A stretch of DNA of 64,000 nt from Otis tarda (Eukaryota; Chordata; Aves; Otidiformes; Otididae): assembly GCA_026413225.1 (NCBI GenBank), contig CM048591.1, positions 73,930,052 through 73,994,051 on the forward strand. The letters run 5' to 3'. Each line of letters begins with the position of its first letter. Positions within the stretch are counted from its first letter, which is position 1. This document shows positions 57,801 to 64,000 of the stretch, piece by piece. Both the position numbers and the translations under genes were made by a program. The notes beneath the pieces were generated by a model. The model ran no database searches. It was not told the DNA's origin and was given only the letters and a program-made list of their open reading frames with translations.

Positions 57801-60071
57801 GTGAGGAGACCTGCTGATATTACCTGCCTTTTTTGAACTTCTGTACTAGCCTATCTGAAATACTACTTGTCATTATATTTGTCAGACCTTTGATCAAAGG
57901 AATAAAGTTGTGCTTTGGTAAGTGAATACTGTGGGATAGTTTAGATTGAGTAAGGTGTCTGTAGATGTGTTTCAGTACACTTCATCATTGACATGCTTGA
58001 ACTTTAATATGTTTGATAGCTAACAAGTTGAAGAGCATAAACTTTAACATGTTTCAGTCTTTTTTTTTAATCTATCACAAACTGAAACTCACATTCATGG
58101 CTTATGTATGTAGAGCTCTGATCTTGTAAATATTCTTGAGTAATTTTATTCCTCAAAAATATCTCAGTGAAGTCAGTAAACATACTTATGTGTCCCTAGA
58201 GTGAATTGGCTCAGGTTAATGAAGTGAAGAGGGAAAATTCATCAAGGCTTCACTTCAGCTGTAGTTGCATTGGTCTACATGTTGTGATCTTTGCAGAGTA
58301 AAGATCTCTCAAGAAAGTGTTTCTCAGGTCCTGGCTAACATCAAAGTTCCCCATCCCTGCTTATTATGAGTATTTCATTCACTCCCAGTGAGTGCACCTT
58401 CAAAGAAAGGTTTCTGTTCTTGGTAACTGTTTATTAGAATAGATGAAGAAACATGTAGAAATCACTTTTTAAAGGAACTTCATTTTCAGAGCATTCTGAA
58501 AATGCTCTGAGCACTATATTTTTGCAGAGCTTTCTATGAATGTGATGCATGTAAGCCAGTATGCTAGCCTTAAAAACAAAAAGCAAACTGCACAATTTTT
58601 CATTTGTAGCTTGTAAGCCTAAAGTCCTTAATTTAGTGTTTCAGCAAGGTAGTTCTGTGGTGGATTGACCTTGACTAGATGCCAGGTGCCTGCCAAGCTG
58701 CTCTATCACTCCCCCTCCTCAGCTGGACAAGGTGAAAAAATGAAACAGAAGGCTCGTGCATCAAGAGAAGAACGGGGAGATCACTCACCAGTTACTGTCA
58801 TAGAATCATAGAATCATAGAATGGTTAGAGTTGGAAGGGACCTTCAAAGGTCATCTAGTCCAACCCCCCTGCAAGAAGCATGGGCAAAACAGACTTGACC
58901 TGGGGAACTTAATTTAATTCATTGCAAATCAAATCAGAGTAGGGTAATAAGAAATAAAACCAAATCTTAAAACACCTTCCCCCTACTTCTCCCTTCTTCC
59001 CAGGCTCAGCTTCACTCCAAATTTTCTCTGCCCTCTCCCCCAGAGTGGCACAGGGGGATGGGGAATGGGGGTTGCAGTCAGCTCATCACACATTGTCTCT
59101 GCTGCTCCTTCCTCCTTGCTCTCTCCTCCTGCTCCAGCATGCGGTCCCTCTCACGGGAGACAGTCCTCCACGAATTTCTCCAGCATGAGTCCTTCTCACG
59201 GGCTGCAGTTCTTCCCAAACTGCTGCAGTATGGGTCCCTTCCACAGGGTGCAGTCCCTCAGGAACAGACTGCTCCAGCGTGGGTCCTGTGCGGGTTCACA
59301 AGTCCTGCCAGCAAACCTGTTCCAGCATGGGCTCGTGCGTGCATGAGGCCACAGGTCCTGACAGGAGCCTGCTCCTGTGCAGGCTTCCCACAAGGCCACA
59401 GCTTCCTTTGGGTGTCTGCCTGCCCTGGCATGGGCTGCACCACGGGCTGCAGGGGAATCTCTGCCAGGAGCAGCATTACTGCTCCCCCTCCTGCTTCACT
59501 CTCCTTGGCGTCTGCAGCCGTTCCTCTCACATATTCTCACTCCTCTCTCAGGCTGCTGTTGTACAGCAGGGTTTTCCCCCCTCTTAAATATGTTTTCACA
59601 GATGCGCTGCTACCGTTGCTGATGGGCTCAGCTTTAGCCAGCAACAGGTCCATCTCGGAGACAGCTGGCATTGGCTCCATCAGACATGAGGGAAGCTTCT
59701 AGTACCTTCTCACAGAAGCCACCCCTTTAGCGCCCCTGCTACCAAAACTTTGCCACGCAAACCCTATACAGATTGTTCTCAGTACGAATGAGCCTGTTAC
59801 ATAGGTTTAAAATGTTCTAATGACAAGTCCTTTAACTGCTGTAGAGTATGCCCTCCCTGTCATTCTTTTAACTTTGGTGGTGTTGGAGGAAATTTGAGAT
59901 ACTATGCATGTTGCAAGTGTTACACCTCTTTGTAATCCAAATGGAAGCTGTGTAGTCTGCCTTTATGTTGAAAAGTAGTTCTGCTCTGCTCTGACAGAGG
60001 AAGCACTCATCTCTTTTGACTCTGTATTTCAGACAACTGTGCAGTGTTCGGTCATCCTGCCAAAGCAGTAA
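27820..60071 (+). CDS. MTAP: MTAP, 5'-methylthioadenosine phosphorylase (whole gene, 8 coding exons)
   Basis: The coding sequence is the join of 27820-27840, 32542-32628, 37783-37841, 40152-40319, 47959-48061, 51671-51910, 52444-52566 and 60033-60071, 840 nt for 279 residues plus TAA. The product is the cytosolic, trimeric purine nucleoside phosphorylase family enzyme that splits methylthioadenosine with phosphate into adenine and methylthioribose-1-phosphate (methionine and adenine salvage). Against remembered human MTAP (283 aa) the match runs end to end with no gap except a 4-residue shorter N-terminus. Residues equivalent to human T18, R60-H61, T93, H137, S178, M196-T197, D220 and D222 are present as T14, R56-H57, T89, H133, S174, M192-T193, D216 and D218. 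No frameshift or premature stop was seen, so it should be active. Exon identity is near certain. The exact start rests on the first ATG with a good context (GCCGACATGG) and the match from VK onward. Confidence 0.97.
27841..32541 (+). other. MTAP: MTAP intron 1 (4.7 kb)
   Basis: GTAAGC to TTGTAAG. The first 0.5 kb is CpG island; a 25-base T run stands at 28443-28467. The rest is AT-rich, unique-looking DNA without a recognised transposon. A T13/A12 inverted pair lies at 30271-30302. The open frames in 29234-29958 (minus) show no recognisable protein. Confidence 0.9.
30271..30302 (+). repeat. T13/A12 inverted pair in intron 1
   Basis: T at 30271-30283, seven-base spacer CTGGATT, A at 30291-30302. 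In the transcript this would form a short U-A hairpin. Confidence 0.7.
32542..32628 (+). CDS. MTAP: MTAP exon 2: glycine-rich phosphate-binding segment
   Basis: 29 codons, phase 0 to phase 0. Encodes the first beta strand and the [10 protein letters not shown] loop, whose Thr (residue 14 here, T18 in human) contacts phosphate. It continues through [14 protein letters not shown]. The acceptor is CTTTGTAAG. The donor AAG|GTCTGT is a poor match to consensus after the GT, but no better GT lies close by and the protein match ends exactly here. Confidence 0.97.
32629..37782 (+). other. MTAP: MTAP intron 2 (5.2 kb)
   Basis: Weak donor GTCTGT, acceptor TTTTGCAG. AT-rich; an A16 run near 36206 and a short GGTT repeat at 37007-37021. 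No transposon recognised. The frame at 35399-35662 ends in TAG with an AATAAA about 50 bases on, but no splice acceptor joins it in frame to exon 2. Confidence 0.9.
37783..37841 (+). CDS. MTAP: MTAP exon 3
   Basis: 59 nt, 19 codons plus two bases of the Arg codon completed by exon 4. Encodes [19 protein letters not shown], identical to the human segment as I recall it. Acceptor TTGTTTTGCAG, donor GTAAAT. The split codon gives the Arg of the Arg-His phosphate-binding pair. Confidence 0.97.
37962..38369 (-). other. Unrecognised 135-codon open frame in intron 3
   Basis: ATG at 38369 to stop at 37962 on the strand opposite MTAP. The predicted product is basic and hydrophilic, with no membrane segment, signal peptide or motif I recognise. 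It lies in a GC-richer block next to the minisatellite at 38593. It may be part of an old transposon or chance; there is no sign of splicing or promoter. Confidence 0.2.
38540..38700 (+). repeat. Degenerate minisatellite, 35-41 bp unit
   Basis: GGAGACA recurs at 38593, 38634 and 38669, each followed after a variable stretch by CCTGAAG or TCTGAAG and GTCCAG. Earlier GTCCAGACAGG and CCAGAGACAGG units at about 38549 and 38579 extend it. No transposon family recognised. Confidence 0.5.
40152..40319 (+). CDS. MTAP: MTAP exon 4: RHG and TTACGS catalytic segment
   Basis: 168 nt: the last base of Arg56, 55 codons and two bases of Arg112. It carries the RHGR motif (His57 contacts phosphate), HTIMPS, the ANIWALKEE helix and [16 protein letters not shown], whose Thr89 is equivalent to human T93 in the sugar/phosphate pocket. 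One visible change from human is His for Gln after RHGR. Acceptor CTTGTATCTTTGCAG, donor GTGAGG. Confidence 0.98.
41765..41845 (+). repeat. Old MIR-like 3' relic in intron 4
   Basis: ACAGAGCCAGGAAGTGAACC followed by CAGATGTG resembles the MIR tail '(g)cagagccaggattcgaacccaggtctg'. Confidence 0.5.
42104..42730 (+). mobile_element. CR1 LINE 3' fragment in intron 4
   Basis: 627 bases in the sense direction of MTAP. Runs from the end of the reverse transcriptase coding part (ATCTTGGGCTGCACTAGTAG, CTGGAATACTG, CTCTTATGAGGACAGGCTGAG) to ATTCTGTGATTCTGTGAT. Frames are broken. ATTCTGTG rather than ATTCTATG as terminal unit suggests a different CR1 subfamily from the intron 7 copy. Confidence 0.95.
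46142..47262 (+). mobile_element. Solo LTR (1121 bp) with perfect target duplication
   Basis: Begins TGTTCTGGTTTTGTTTGGTG and ends GGGCTGAACTACGACA. AGTAC at 46137-46141 is repeated exactly at 47263-47267, a 5-bp target duplication that fixes both ends. Contains an A18 run near 46322, ATATTTAAGAAGGGG as a possible TATA region and a GC-rich minisatellite-like middle. Open frames of up to 186 codons on either strand are due to the GC-rich repeats. No viral genes. Confidence 0.9.
46611..46737 (+). repeat. Tandem repeat inside the LTR, 39-42 bp unit
   Basis: CCTGCAGCC starts units at 46611, 46653 and 46692; each continues with (CC)ATGG(T/A)GG and GGAGCAG. Decayed units continue to about 46900. 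The same motif in the opposite orientation fills the LTR at 58656. Confidence 0.75.
47959..48061 (+). CDS. MTAP: MTAP exon 5
   Basis: 103 nt, completing Arg112 and adding 34 codons to end in phase 0. Contains FYDGQHSS...[12 protein letters not shown]; the His of CHIPMAEPF corresponds to human H137. The first seven residues and the stretch after DG differ most from human, where the loop is surface exposed. Acceptor GCTTTTCTAG, donor GTTAGT. It is the first exon 3' of the 1.1-kb solo LTR in intron 4, about 0.7 kb away. Confidence 0.97.
50914..50991 (+). mobile_element. CR1 LINE 3' tail in intron 5
   Basis: TGTCCCTGCTCCTTGCAGGG then TTGGACTAGATGACCTTAAA, ending ACCATTCTATGAT. Only the last 78 bases of a CR1 copy. 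Confidence 0.9.
51231..51252. repeat. AT-rich palindrome in intron 5
   Basis: GTGTATATA at 51231-51239 and its reverse complement at 51244-51252. A possible cruciform or site of replication stalling; no function shown. Confidence 0.6.
51671..51910 (+). CDS. MTAP: MTAP exon 6: purine-binding and catalytic Asp segment
   Basis: 80 codons, the largest exon. It holds TIEGPRFSS (Ser174, base pocket), INMTTVPE (Met192-Thr193, sugar/phosphate pocket) and MATDYDSW, with Asp216 and Asp218 equivalent to human D220 and D222 that bind the 6-amino-purine. Keeping Asp at this place is the mark that separates MTAP from purine nucleoside phosphorylase, which has Asn. Acceptor GTTTTGCAG, donor GTGAGT. Confidence 0.98.
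51911..52443 (+). other. MTAP: MTAP intron 6 (0.5 kb)
   Basis: GTGAGT to TTTCTAG. Short and without recognised repeats. The frame of exon 6 happens to run on about 77 codons into it. Confidence 0.9.
52444..52566 (+). CDS. MTAP: MTAP exon 7
   Basis: 41 codons, phase 0 to phase 0, separated from exon 6 by the shortest intron (533 bp). Encodes the C-terminal helix region [17 protein letters not shown]...PQIGSMEW, ending TLHTLK. Acceptor TATTTCTAG, donor AAA|GTGAGT. If the donor is not used, the frame stays open for 47 more codons to TAG at 52708-52710. Confidence 0.97.
52717..52722 (+). terminator. MTAP: Possible intronic polyadenylation signal after exon 7
   Basis: AATAAA seven bases after the TAG that ends the read-through frame of exon 7. 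Use of this signal would give a protein with 47 different C-terminal residues (52567-52707) in place of the 12 from exon 8. The downstream sequence is only modestly T-rich, so this may be chance. Confidence 0.25.
54988..55861 (+). mobile_element. CR1 LINE fragment in intron 7, with ORF2 remnant
   Basis: 874 bases in sense orientation, from GACACCAAGCTGTGTGG (palm/thumb of the reverse transcriptase) to CCATTCTATGATTCTATG. A stop-free frame at 55003-55554 still reads as the CR1 reverse transcriptase C-terminal part ([35 protein letters not shown]) before a frame shift near 55350. Comparatively young: this frame is little damaged. Dead because the 5' 80% is missing. Confidence 0.95.
58656..59770 (-). 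mobile_element. Solo LTR, antisense to MTAP, with a nested CR1
   Basis: Read on the minus strand it begins TGTATAGGGTTTGCGTGGC and then TTTTGGTAGCAGGGG, a familiar bird LTR start. It passes an ATATTTAAGAGGG region and the same GC-rich repeat body as the LTR at 46142, and ends in GGTCAATCCACCACA. Length 1115 bases including a 78-base CR1. Flanks AGTTC and GATTG do not match, so the target duplication has decayed, or the ends are slightly off, or the copy was rearranged. The 214-codon plus-strand frame at 59058 is an LTR antisense frame, not a gene. Confidence 0.85.
58801..58878 (-). mobile_element. CR1 3' tail nested in the LTR
   Basis: Read on the plus strand: TAGAATCATAGAATCATAG, AATGGTTAGAGTTGGAAGGG and ending GCAAGAAG. 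It interrupts the LTR at a place where the 46142 copy reads GCCCGTGACAGTAAC without a break; CA is present on both sides. So the CR1 jumped in after the LTR. Confidence 0.85.
60033..60071 (+). CDS. MTAP: MTAP exon 8 (terminal, 12 codons plus stop)
   Basis: After CTCTGTATTTCAG the sequence reads [12 protein letters not shown] then TAA. This aligns with the human tail of 12 residues with Q, S, V, L and P in the same places, so it is the genuine last coding exon although 7.5 kb from exon 7. Length and phase agree exactly. The tail is poorly conserved, so this is the least certain exon by sequence, but position, length, phase and motif support each other. Confidence 0.9.
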   Translation, partial: TTVQCSVILPKQ

Positions 60072-60585
60072 CAACCTGGATGGACCTTGGAAGTTTGGGT
60101 GCTTACAAGGAAGAGTGGATCACTTTCGAACTTGCAGAGGTTATAATATCTTCAAAAATTGTTACAAGCATAAAAGAATGGAGTAAACATTGAGAGACAA
60201 TAACATATAAGACAGCTTTTATAACCTTTATGATGCTTGATAATGTGTAAGATAGCTAAAGTTAGATTTTGGGTGGGTTTTAAACTTGGAATAACTTTAC
60301 TGTCAAGCTGGCTCAGACAGTGGCCAAACAAAAAAAAACAGTAGCGGGTTGTCATCCTCTATTCAGTGATACCTTTTAGTTGATGGAAGAAGGGAAAGGC
60401 TAGGTAATACTCCGTTGCCATTTCATAAAATAATATCTAAGAAAGCAGACTCACATGTACGCTATTTGCTGTTTCTGCCTCACATCTTTTCCTATGACAA
60501 GGTGAATGGTTTTAATTCATTTTCAGAAACATACTAGAAAAACTGAACAGATTATTTCAAAATAAAGTTATACTATTTTTGTACA
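60072..60585 (+). other. MTAP: MTAP 3' untranslated region (proximal form)
   Basis: Sequence after the TAA to a likely cleavage point about 20 bases past AATAAA at 60561. AT-rich, with no repeat recognised. A longer form could run on to the next AATAAA at 60953. Confidence 0.65.
60561..60566 (+). terminator. MTAP: Proximal polyadenylation signal of MTAP
   Basis: Canonical AATAAA 490 bases after the stop codon, followed by T-rich sequence (TACTATTTTTG and TTTTTTATTTCAG) suitable as a downstream element. Confidence 0.6.
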
Positions 60586-61805
60586 TTATCCACATTTTTT
60601 ATTTCAGTTATTTTTTTAAAGCTATGGTTTTTGTTCGTGTGCTAGAAGACATGTTTGAATAATTGTGGCTGTTTTTTCACTGCAGCAGTTGTGTAATGAA
60701 TGAATGTTCTCATTAAAAAAAAAAAAAAAGCTAATGTCTAGGCCAAATTTGTGTCTGAAGATGTGCTTATGTGGCTTACAGAGCAGGACAAAAACTTTGC
60801 TACCAGTGTCCTGAACACTGTGCTGGCCTTTTGCTGCTTCATTGATCTGAACAACTCTGGGTTTAGTTTCTGTTTTAAGTTATGAATGTGCACAAGTGCT
60901 TTGAATGTATGCATTTCAATTTTTAATACAATCCACTGCTTCTTGTCTAGTAAATAAAACAAATGAAACCTATGCTTCTCCAAACGCTGTGGAAATTGTT
61001 TTTTTTTTATTTACTTCTAGTTGCTAGTGAGTTAATTTTCTTTGTCTGACTGTTATTTGTGACATTCATGGAACAGGTTGGTGATATCTTGTAAACAGCA
61101 CTCTTAGAGAGACCGTTTTTAGAAAATACTGTGCTGCTTAGTGCTCAGGGTTCTAAGTCTCTGAAACAACAGGGATTGCTGAGACAGAAGTGGATCAGAA
61201 TACATAAGCTTTTCGCCTTGCTGGTCTTGTTCTATTAGACACCCAGTTTCCTGCTGTGAAGGCCTTTAGATTTGGATGTATTCTCCCTAGCAAAACCAGT
61301 ACAGGTGCTTTTCAGATACTGGGGGAAGTAGCTTAACCATCTTTCCATATTTCCTGATGGGTTGGTTGTTTTTTTTTTTTTGAGAACTTAGGTTGGAGGA
61401 GCCAGAGCTTGAAGCTCAACAGGAAGAAGGCTACAGATATAACATGCCTTTTACTACCTTTAATATCTAGCCAAATCAGATGGGTGGCCTTAAAAATGGT
61501 TTTCATTGTTGTTGACCTTGCCCCCTAGACAGTTTTAGTGAAATGAGTTGGAGCCATAAAATTCATATTTGGATGTTCAAATATAAAGTTGCTTCTGGGT
61601 TTCCATTTTCAATTCCCCTTGGGTTTTGTTATTTTTTTTTTTACATTCCATAGTGACATGAAGATAATTGTTATGTTAATTTTCTTGTTTTATATACTGA
61701 GTACTTATAGCATCACAGATCAGTATGACGCAGAGCAGGTCCATAGTTAGTGTTTTTTCTTACACATTTCTGTTATAAATTCTTCATATGCAAGGCTAGA
61801 TGTTA
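60586..61805. other. Downstream flank of MTAP
   Basis: AT-rich, with A/T runs near 60714, 60998, 61371 and 61632. Possible extended 3' UTR to about 60985; beyond that nothing recognised. Confidence 0.6.
60953..60958 (+). terminator. MTAP: Possible distal polyadenylation signal
   Basis: AATAAA within TAGTAAATAAAAC, followed about 40 bases on by TGTTTTTTTTTT, a good T-rich downstream element. An ATTAAA followed by an A15 run stands at 60712, between the two canonical signals. Which signal is used cannot be told from sequence. Confidence 0.4.
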
Positions 61806-62790
61806 ATGCTAGGTAAGAATAGGGAATTGGCTGAATGGCTGTGTCCAAAGAGTTACAGTCAATAGCTTAATGTCCAAGTGGAAACCAGTAACAAATGGTG
61901 TCCCTCAAGGGTCTGTACTGGGAACAACAGTTTGTAGCTGACACACCTGAGGGGCAGAATGCCATCCAGAGGGACCTGGACAAGCTCGAGGAGTGGGCCC
62001 ATGTGAAACTCGTGAGGTTCAACAAGGCCAAGTGCAAGGTCCTGCACATGGGTCAGAGCAATCGCAACCACACGTACAGGCTGGGTGGAAAATGGATCAA
62101 TACTAGCCCTGAGGAGAAGCACTTGGGGGACTGGTGGATGAAAAATTGGATATAAGCAGACAGTGTGTGCTTGCAGCCCAGAAAGCCAACCTCATCCTGG
62201 GCTGCATCAAAAGAAGTCTGGCGAGCAGGTCAAGGGAAGTGATTCTGCCCCTCTATTCTGCTCTGGTGAGACCTCACCTGGAGTACTGTGTCCAGCTCTG
62301 GAGCCTCCAACATAAGATGGACGTGGACCTGTTGGAGCAAGTCCAGAGGAGGCCACGAAGATGATGAGAGGGCTGGAGCACCTCTTCTATGAGCACAGGC
62401 TGAGTTGGGGCTGTTCAGCCTGGAGAGGTGAAAGCTCCAGGGGGACCTTATAGTGGCCTTGCAGTACCTCAAGGGGTACAGGAAAGATGGGGAGAAACTC
62501 TTCAGCAGGGCCTGTTGTGATAGGACAAGGGGTAATGGTTTTAAAGTAGAGGGAGGTAGATTCAGACTGATCATAAGGAAAAAAATTTTTACTGCGAGGG
62601 TGGTGGAACACTGGAACAGGTTCCCCAGAGAGATGGTGGCTGCCCCATCCCTGGTAACACTCAAGGCCAGGTTGGACGGGGCTCTGAGCAACCTGATCTG
62701 GTTGGAGATGTCCCTGCTCCTTGCAGTGGGGTTGGGCTAGATGACCTTTGAAGGACCTTACAACCCAAACCATTCTATGATACTATGATT
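61806..62790 (+). mobile_element. CR1 LINE fragment downstream of MTAP
   Basis: Starts within the reverse transcriptase region (GGGAATTGGCTGAATGGC, CCCTCAAGGGTCTGTACTGG), then jumps to TTTGTAGCTGACACACCTGA, so about 100 bases are deleted there. It runs on to CCATTCTATGATACTATGAT. Closely related to the intron 7 copy over about 800 bases and in the same orientation. Several frameshifts. Confidence 0.95.
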
Positions 62791-63626
62791 TTTTGTCTTC
62801 TGTGTGTTAAACATAACCTATTATACACTTAATGCTACAGTTTCACACTGAGATCTCTTATACCAAATATTGTCTCTTTCAAAAATTAAGAAAGCTTTCA
62901 GCAGGACCTTGCAGGACCTCCCTGATTTCCATGTATGTTTCCTGAACTGTTACGTTTTAAAGCCCAATTTAAACAGGGAGGACTACTTCAACACAGGTAC
63001 CTAAGCAGTGAGCTCTGAAGGAAATGAAGCAGCTTCTCTGTGAGTAAGCTGCGTATCTCGTGCAAGGTGACTTAGAACCCTGGAAAGCAAAGTATTAGCT
63101 AAAGAAATTTAACCTTATGTTTTTCAAGCCTGCTTCTCACTCTCTGGTGCAATTGTCCTAAACTAACTCATTGATTTGGATGACCTGCATGCTTTCAAGG
63201 CTTTTGGGGGAAAGAGATCACCCCTAGACCTAGCAGGACCTGCTGAAGAATGGGTCAGTCTCTTATGCTCCTGTGCAGGATTTGCCTTGAGGGAGCAGAG
63301 GCGTGCAGCTAGGAAACAGAGGGTATATTAGAAATAAACACTGAAAGCCTAATTTTCTTTCCCACGTATATGGAGGGCAGACTGGATTGGAGTGAGTGAT
63401 TGTAGGTAGCACGGATGCACAAACCAGGAGGCATGCCATTATTAGCCAAGCGCTAGGCAATACAGAATTGGTAGCCAACTGATTCCTTGCAAAATTTTCC
63501 ACTGGGCTCCAAAGGAAATGCCTGAGCTTGGAATGACATGAAATGTCCAGGTCCACACAGACTGCAAGCAGAAGTGTCACTGTAGAGAAGTGTCACTGTA
63601 GCCTAAGTTCAACATGCAAATAACGA
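62791..63626. other. Intergenic, nothing recognised
   Basis: AT-rich to moderate GC. A 16-base unit with GAAGTGTCACTGTA is duplicated at 63571-63600. No exon of a CDKN2-type gene seen. Confidence 0.6.
63571..63600 (+). repeat. Tandem duplication (GAAGTGTCACTGTA)
   Basis: Two copies with GA between them. Confidence 0.8.
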
Positions 63627-64000
63627 ATGCAAGAGGAAGACATCCACCCACTCGCAGGAGCTTTTGGCTGACTGTCCCTCCAGTGGCGTTGGTCAGGAGT
63701 TCCGCTTCGTCTTGGCGCACGTGTCACAGGCAACAGAGCTCCTTCCTCTTTGACTGGAGAGACTTCTGGATCCGGATTCGATAGCACTCGGACCCAAACA
63801 GGTCTTGTCTCTATTCCAAGCCAGCGCCCCACACTTACTTGTGTCATGAGCATTTGTTTGCTCTCTCTGACTGTGTTGTTGCTCTCCTGTCCCACTCTGC
63901 TTCTCACTGATTGCATTTTTCTTACCTCTTCTATCTAAGGCATGAAAGTCCTTTTTTCTTGGAGGACATCTCCATTTATTTTGCTCAGAGCATCCTCCAG
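63627..64000. other. CpG-containing block of unknown nature at the window end
   Basis: 63650-63840 has about ten CpG, unlike the flanks, with CTTCGTCTTGGCGCACGTG and GGATCCGGATTCGATAGCAC. A 107-codon minus-strand frame crosses it (63916 to 63593), product basic and Pro/Arg/Ser-rich, not recognised. It could be the edge of a transposon, a first exon of a neighbour gene or chance. The window stops too soon to tell. Confidence 0.3.

Larger units (their letters stand above)
52567..60032 (+). other. MTAP: MTAP intron 7 (7.5 kb)
   Basis: GTGAGT to ATTTCAG. Holds a CR1 fragment with part of its ORF2 (54988-55861) and an antisense 1.1-kb LTR with a nested CR1 (58656-59770). Between these, 55862-58655 is AT-rich with nothing recognised. 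It ends only 262 bases after the LTR. Confidence 0.9.

Noticed and set aside
59058..59702. 214-codon plus-strand frame
   Set aside because: Antisense of the minus-strand LTR, again made by the repeat body; no coding resemblance.

Overview
The window is vertebrate nuclear DNA, almost certainly from a bird. It carries several 5'-truncated CR1 LINE fragments with the typical 3' end (short ATTCTATG-type repeats) and bird-type solo LTRs. Gene structure is of the vertebrate kind, with short exons, long AT-rich introns and a CpG-island promoter. I cannot name the species. A neoavian bird is likely from the LTR types, with low confidence.

The only protein-coding gene I can support is MTAP (5'-methylthioadenosine phosphorylase), on the plus strand from a CpG-island first exon at 27820 to the stop codon at 60071. 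All eight coding exons are present with GT/AG junctions and consistent phase. Together they give 840 nt, that is 279 residues plus a stop, against 283 in human MTAP. The four-residue difference lies entirely at the N-terminus. The phosphate-, purine- and methylthioribose-contacting residues known from the human enzyme are all kept, so the gene looks functional. MTAP cleaves methylthioadenosine, the by-product of polyamine synthesis, to adenine and methylthioribose-1-phosphate in the methionine salvage pathway. In human it sits next to CDKN2A/CDKN2B, and the corresponding chicken region is on Z; neither CDKN2 gene is recognisable in the 3.9 kb downstream here.

Layout: 1-27.5 kb is intergenic and AT-rich, with one CR1 fragment, three old MIR-like relics, one 509-bp solo LTR (15143-15651) and an odd element at 11479-12304. 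That element has 33-bp, 32/33-identical inverted termini and a decayed retroviral RNase H-like fragment on the minus strand. 27.5-28.35 kb is the MTAP CpG island. 28-60 kb is MTAP. Its introns hold CR1 fragments (introns 4, 5, 7) and two related solo LTRs in opposite orientation around exons 5-7: 46142-47262 (+, perfect AGTAC target duplication) and 58656-59770 (-, with a nested CR1). 60-64 kb is the 3' UTR, a second long CR1 copy and an unassigned CpG-containing block at the very end.

No tRNA, rRNA or CRISPR array was found, and a by-eye search for mir-31, the known upstream neighbour of MTAP in human, was negative. Most long open frames are chance frames or lie inside repeats.
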